64,000 nucleotides of DNA, taken from positions 34,384,162 to 34,448,161 of the forward strand of contig OU612067.1 of the NCBI GenBank assembly GCA_914767715.1, given 5' to 3'. Positions within the stretch are counted from its first letter, which is position 1. Every line of letters starts with the position of its first letter. This DNA comes from Membranipora membranacea (Eukaryota > Bryozoa > Gymnolaemata > Cheilostomatida > Membraniporidae). The notes beneath the pieces are model-generated. The model did no database searches. It was not told where the DNA came from and saw only the letters and a program-made list of their open reading frames with translations. Shown piece by piece: positions 59,510 to 64,000 of this stretch. The translations under genes and the position numbers were made by a program.

Positions 59510-61159
59510 TTGCAAACATGGTGTTGGCTGATAGCCAAAGATATATAGTCATTTAGAACAATATGAACTAAGGTTTGACTATAAGGTACTTGAATTCCAC
59601 TGGAGTAATAGGATTTAAAACTAAAATAACTATAAATGCTGAACTATTCTATTGAGCCACTTAAAAGCTTGACAGTTCATCTGGGCCACAATGGAGCTGT
59701 ATGCAAATATATGACTTGTATTTACCGAATGGCTTGGGATTTTCAGTACAACCAGAGACTATAGATATAGAGACCTTCCAGTTGCCCATAAAATGCGAAT
59801 AGCCAGTCAGCGTTATTCAACGGTCACGCCCACTTCTGATTGTAAAGTGAGCGCTGCTGCCTTGGACAGCAATGGGTTTCTCAATAAAATTTCGGGTTTT
59901 TCACCTGAGTTATTTGAGGCAATTAACCACAATCTTGATGACAAAACCAGACCAGACAGCAACAAAGTCACTATCAACTTGTTATTGCATTCTTAGCCAG
60001 TGATTAATATTTTACAGGCCTGTATTTTTGTGAGAAAGTAAGGGGGGTTGGCAGTATAACCCATCATTGTTGCCCCAATGAACTCCCTCATTGGTTGCCC
60101 ACTGCACTGTAATGATGGCCTGACATAGGTTAGCTGTTGTGATGAGTTTCACAGACAAAGTTTATCATGTCTGAGGACAAGGGGATACCAGAGACTATAG
60201 ATAATATATCTATAGTCTGTGTTACAACTGTTTTGAACATCAATGAGATGGCTCAGAAGGATTGATCAATTTTGCCATCTAGACAGCAAGGCAATGTCTC
60301 AAAGTATACATATTTATAATCCTGTGACCGGCTTGTGAGTGGATCTTATTGCGTTCATCCATATCATAAATAGCACACCAATATAATCTGGGATTTGTAA
60401 TTTTGTAGACACAGGGAATAGCATAGCGTCATAGCTGTAAATCAGGATAGTGGAATAAACACTGGAAAGAGGAAGTCAATACACAGCAACCCATCACTGA
60501 GAGCTAATAGAAATCAATCAAAATCACTGAGATAAATCTGCCTGCCTGCCTGCCTGCCTGATATTCACATTAATGTTAACACCCAGGAAGTGTTTGAATA
60601 AGACTGATTTCATGAACTAATTAATGTTGCAACTTTTTCTATATTCTTTCAATGAGCAGCTCTTGATCTGAGGATACTGTAGGACCCTATATTATGAGTA
60701 TTACCATAATATATCATAGCTTCATCATTATTGAAGGTATCAATTCCAATTAAATCTTATGATTTATTTATGTACAAACTGAGCATTGTTCTCAAACTTG
60801 TAAACATTTCATCCTCAAACTGACCGAATCTCAACCTGCTATCGATCTTTGAATTTTAAATTGTCAGCGACTCAGCGTTGGGAATGTGTTCCATTGATAA
60901 CAGATGCACATTAAAACAAAAGAAAAGCTTCATACCCACAGCGATCACATGCACTAGACAAAGATCAACCTTATAATTCAGCTCAGAAACCGGTGATTCA
61001 ATTTTTCTTCTGATTTTATTATTTCTTTATCATGCACACAGACACATAAAACTAATAAAAAACGTCCATAATAATGCAATTGAAAATCAGTGTAGGTCAA
61101 TTATGCACCATTCTAAGACAGCTTGGGGAGATGAACCTTCAGTTAATCGTTGTATGATC

Positions 61160-61210
61160 TATCTAGCCTTGTCACACGGCTTCTTGGTAGGCATGTGACA
61201 AGGCTAGATA
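61160..61210. repeat. Inverted repeat, 17-bp arms
   Basis: Arms 61160-61176 (TATCTAGCCTTGTCACA) and 61194-61210 are exact complements around a 17-base loop. It resembles in size and AGCC-start the arms at 14128, but sequence identity is limited. Confidence 0.9.
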
Positions 61211-62342
61211 TGCATTGTCAAACACTAAATTGCTACTGACCGCACTTGCAGCAGTCTCAACACTTGAAACAGACCACTGATAATACAATTCACTTTGTAC
61301 TGGCATGTTACAAAAAGGGTGGCCACTGTGACAAGGCTTGAATTCACTGCATAACTTTCAGATCCCAGCGAAATTGATTATTTTACTTTCTATTCATGCT
61401 GGTGCACAATTTAGTAACGCTTCTCTGTCAATAAACACATCCCTAATATTTTATTTGTAGTTAGAGTGCTGGATTATATAACTTAAGAGTCAGAGCAGGC
61501 TCCTCTTGATGTCGTTATTATATGTAACAATATGTAATGTAATGTAATATGACTATGAAATATGTATGTAATTTTAATTAAACCATAGACTTGATAACAT
61601 TATTCAGTCTATGAATTAAACCCATTTCGGGTTGATTTTGATCAGATTGGAATGCCTGCCTAGCCTACAACAGTGTCGCCATCTCTTTTCCTGATGACGA
61701 AAGCTTCATAATGTAAAACAGGAGAGAACTCAAGACGATATGCCATCTCAAATAGAATGATGAGTAGCTAGGTAGCTATCGCACCGAACAAATCCTGAAA
61801 ATGAAGAAAAGAAGTGTAATGTTAAGTAGTGTTGTCCTTTTTTCTGTCAGACAGAAAATAAACCACTGCAATAAAAAGTCATTCACTGTTCGGCCTTGCT
61901 TCAGTCAAGGAGTAAAAGAGTTCCTTTACACCTTGCTTCAGTTACGCCTCGCCTTGTTAGTATAGCAAGATGGATACTGTTTGACAATCTTCGGCAAGTC
62001 TCTGATAGAGTTCTGTGGCCAAATAACAATGCCTAATATACCTGCAGCTAAATTTGAAAGGATGTTTTATCAGAGACTATGATTTAATGTCACAGCTGTC
62101 AAGCTGTGGTCAAGCTGTGGTCGCTGCAGTAAACTCTTTGGTACCACAAGAACAGACGGGATAACTATGTGAACAGTTGAAAGGTTTACAGATTTATAGA
62201 TTTATTTGTATTCCACTGTTGAAATACTGTTATTTGGCAAAATATGAGTCAGTGGCATTATCAACCACATTCTAAGTCTGAGCGTACAGTAACCTTCAAT
62301 ATCTCAATTCACTTGCATACAAAATCATTGCAACGCTACAAC

Positions 62343-62444
62343 TAAGTGGATAGAGCAGTGTCGCTGCGCCGTGAGGAATGCTCTGAATAAGTAAGGAAAC
62401 TTCCTAGATTGTACATTCCAGTCTAGAGCATTCGTATGTTTCTG
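62343..62444. mobile_element. Solo, degraded right terminus of the P-like family
   Basis: About 100 bases colinear with the right ends at 1405, 13034 and 57922: GTGGATAGAGCAGTGTCGC, a GAGGAATGCTCTGAAT block, TTCCAGTCTAGAGCATT and a final TATGTTTCTG. No left end or internal sequence is nearby, so this is a relic. Confidence 0.65.
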
Positions 62445-64000
62445 GTGATAACACAAATTCAAACACAAGTAGATTGATCAGACCTTAGTCTACGAATAAC
62501 CTATGTGTCCAAGTCTGATGGGCATAGCTTGATTTTGGTTGCAAAACCCTAGAAATATAATGCACCATGGGCATATCATCCCTGGCTACAAATCTGTCTA
62601 TTCCTACCCCATTACTTAAGATAACAAGCACACAATGTAAGTGCAAATTGTTGAGGGATTAATACTAGCTACTAGCTCGAGTTCTGCTAGCAAGGGGGCA
62701 TAGGCATCTGGAGTTACAAACATGTCTAATTTGCCAATGTCCATTATCAATACCCCCCCCCCAAACGGGGTGACCTAATGTTAGCAAGTACTAAATTGGT
62801 GTCGCTCTATATAAATTCAAGATGTTGAGTAAATGTTAGCTAGCTTTGAATTTAGCTGTGTGCAAAAAGGTAAACTTTTGCTCCGGCGATTACTCTTCAA
62901 GGATATAAAATATTGATGCAATTGTTTTCCAGTGTCTAAAGAACTTGGCATTCTTGGGACCAACATTACCATGTAATCACAGACAAACCCCATACCCTTA
63001 ATTATGCTGATTTTGTCTTAACAAAACTTTTGCCATGACTTGTATGAAAGCATCAAATTTGTCATCTTTGCTACAGGACTTTCCATATCTGAGAATGGAA
63101 TGTTGAGGAGGTAGCATCACATAACCGATACCGCGGTAGTTATTGAGTACACTTTACCATGGGATGTATACTACACCGTTTCCACCTACTGTTGTGTGGC
63201 AGTTTATTGATCAACTAAATAAGGCCAACAAACACAATTAACACAGTACCGCTGAGCCAAAAAAATCCATCTGCTGTGCGCTTAGCCTAGTGTCTTCCCA
63301 TAACGTATGACATATAAAAACACGCAAAAATGGCATGTTACCAATATTGGGATCGAAACGTTGCACAATGTAAATCTTTCACTAGATGCTCTTAGCTGTG
63401 TAAGCTTTTTAGGGAATTCTTTTTTGTTTGAGAGATTGAATTTATGAGAAAGACAACTATGAGACATAATGTGCAGAGCGACCATTTATCATGGCCATGA
63501 CCAACCAGCCCAGTGGCCAGAAAATCTCTGCAATAATCTCATTATCCACAACACAATAATATTTTATACGAAAACCCTGATTAATTGCAGAAGGCAATAC
63601 AACTGATTTAAAAAAGTTTGGGTTATGCCTCGGTGTCCTTAGATAGGTTAAGGTACACCCTGGATTGATGTGATACTTACTTTATAGGCATGAAGAGCAT
63701 GATTGCTCAACCACGGTTACTTTCTCAATCGAGGCTTCCAGAAGCTAGCTACTCGGCATCTGATCTTCTCGAACATTTGAGGGGACAAGTAAGATTCTGG
63801 TGTCTGCTATTGCCTTCAAAAGAGGGCAGTAGTATACTGACATATAATCCTTGAATTATGCTGAATATCCCATGTTAGGCTGTTTGTAATTAGTCTGTTG
63901 AAGATAGAATCGGTACTCATTCATAGTTTCCCTGACATTCAATATCCTCCAGCAGTGAACTGTATACTATATCTTATCATTCTAAAGATAGAAGAAATTA

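Larger units (their letters stand above)
59516..64000. other. Noncoding DNA with small repeats
   Basis: I found no convincing exon here. Notable items are a short CCTG/TGCC run at about 60538-60561, the inverted repeat at 61160-61210, a lone P-like terminus at 62343-62444, and a C-run near 62753-62762. Confidence 0.4.

Overview
This is eukaryotic, almost certainly animal, nuclear DNA. It is AT-rich and gene-sparse. Genes are split by GT-AG introns of about 0.1-2 kb, two elongator tRNA-Met copies are present, and much of the window is transposon debris and tandem repeats. The gene content (a cytosolic sulfotransferase, a mucin-like membrane protein, and a many-exon transposase-like gene that I associate from memory with families expanded in sponges and corals) suggests a non-bilaterian marine invertebrate. 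I cannot name the species. All exon models below were built by eye from splice signals and reading-phase continuity.

Layout. 1-13 kb: a repeat-dominated block. It holds two copies of a DNA transposon with very long terminal inverted repeats (a partial one at 1-1413, a fuller one at 9888-13034). Its CA...TG ends and 8-bp target duplications fit the P superfamily. Between the copies lie a 33-bp minisatellite of more than 150 units with higher-order structure, split by a hAT element that carries a perfect target duplication, and two orphan exons of an unrecognised minus-strand gene that may flank the satellite. 13.8-17.5 kb: a complete seven-exon minus-strand sulfotransferase, with a SINE in one intron and an array of nuclear-receptor-type half-sites just upstream of its start codon. 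18.6-19.1 kb: a 39-bp repeat behind a good splice acceptor. 19.8-24.3 kb: a tRNA-derived SINE, a decayed CR1/Jockey-like LINE, a second copy of its 3' tail, and tRNA-Met. 25-31.6 kb: nested direct and inverted duplications and a second tRNA-Met.

33.7-42.4 kb: a minus-strand Ser/Thr-rich single-pass membrane protein, interrupted by local duplications and carrying in-frame stops in its Thr-rich parts. 44 kb: a long foldback hairpin. 46-47.3 kb: small plus-strand exon candidates, one with a decayed duplicate. 47.6-56 kb: the most interesting locus, a 20-exon minus-strand gene (1,164 codons plus stop, phase-consistent throughout) with transposase-like C-terminal motifs and a tail built from short symmetric phase-1 exons. 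56-64 kb: a 1.24-kb non-autonomous relative of the P-like element, uncertain exons near 58.8 and 59.4 kb, and otherwise noncoding DNA.

The genes do not form an obvious pathway. What unites the window is mobile-element activity: insertion into satellite, introns and gene flanks, plus one transposase-like gene that looks retained as a host gene.
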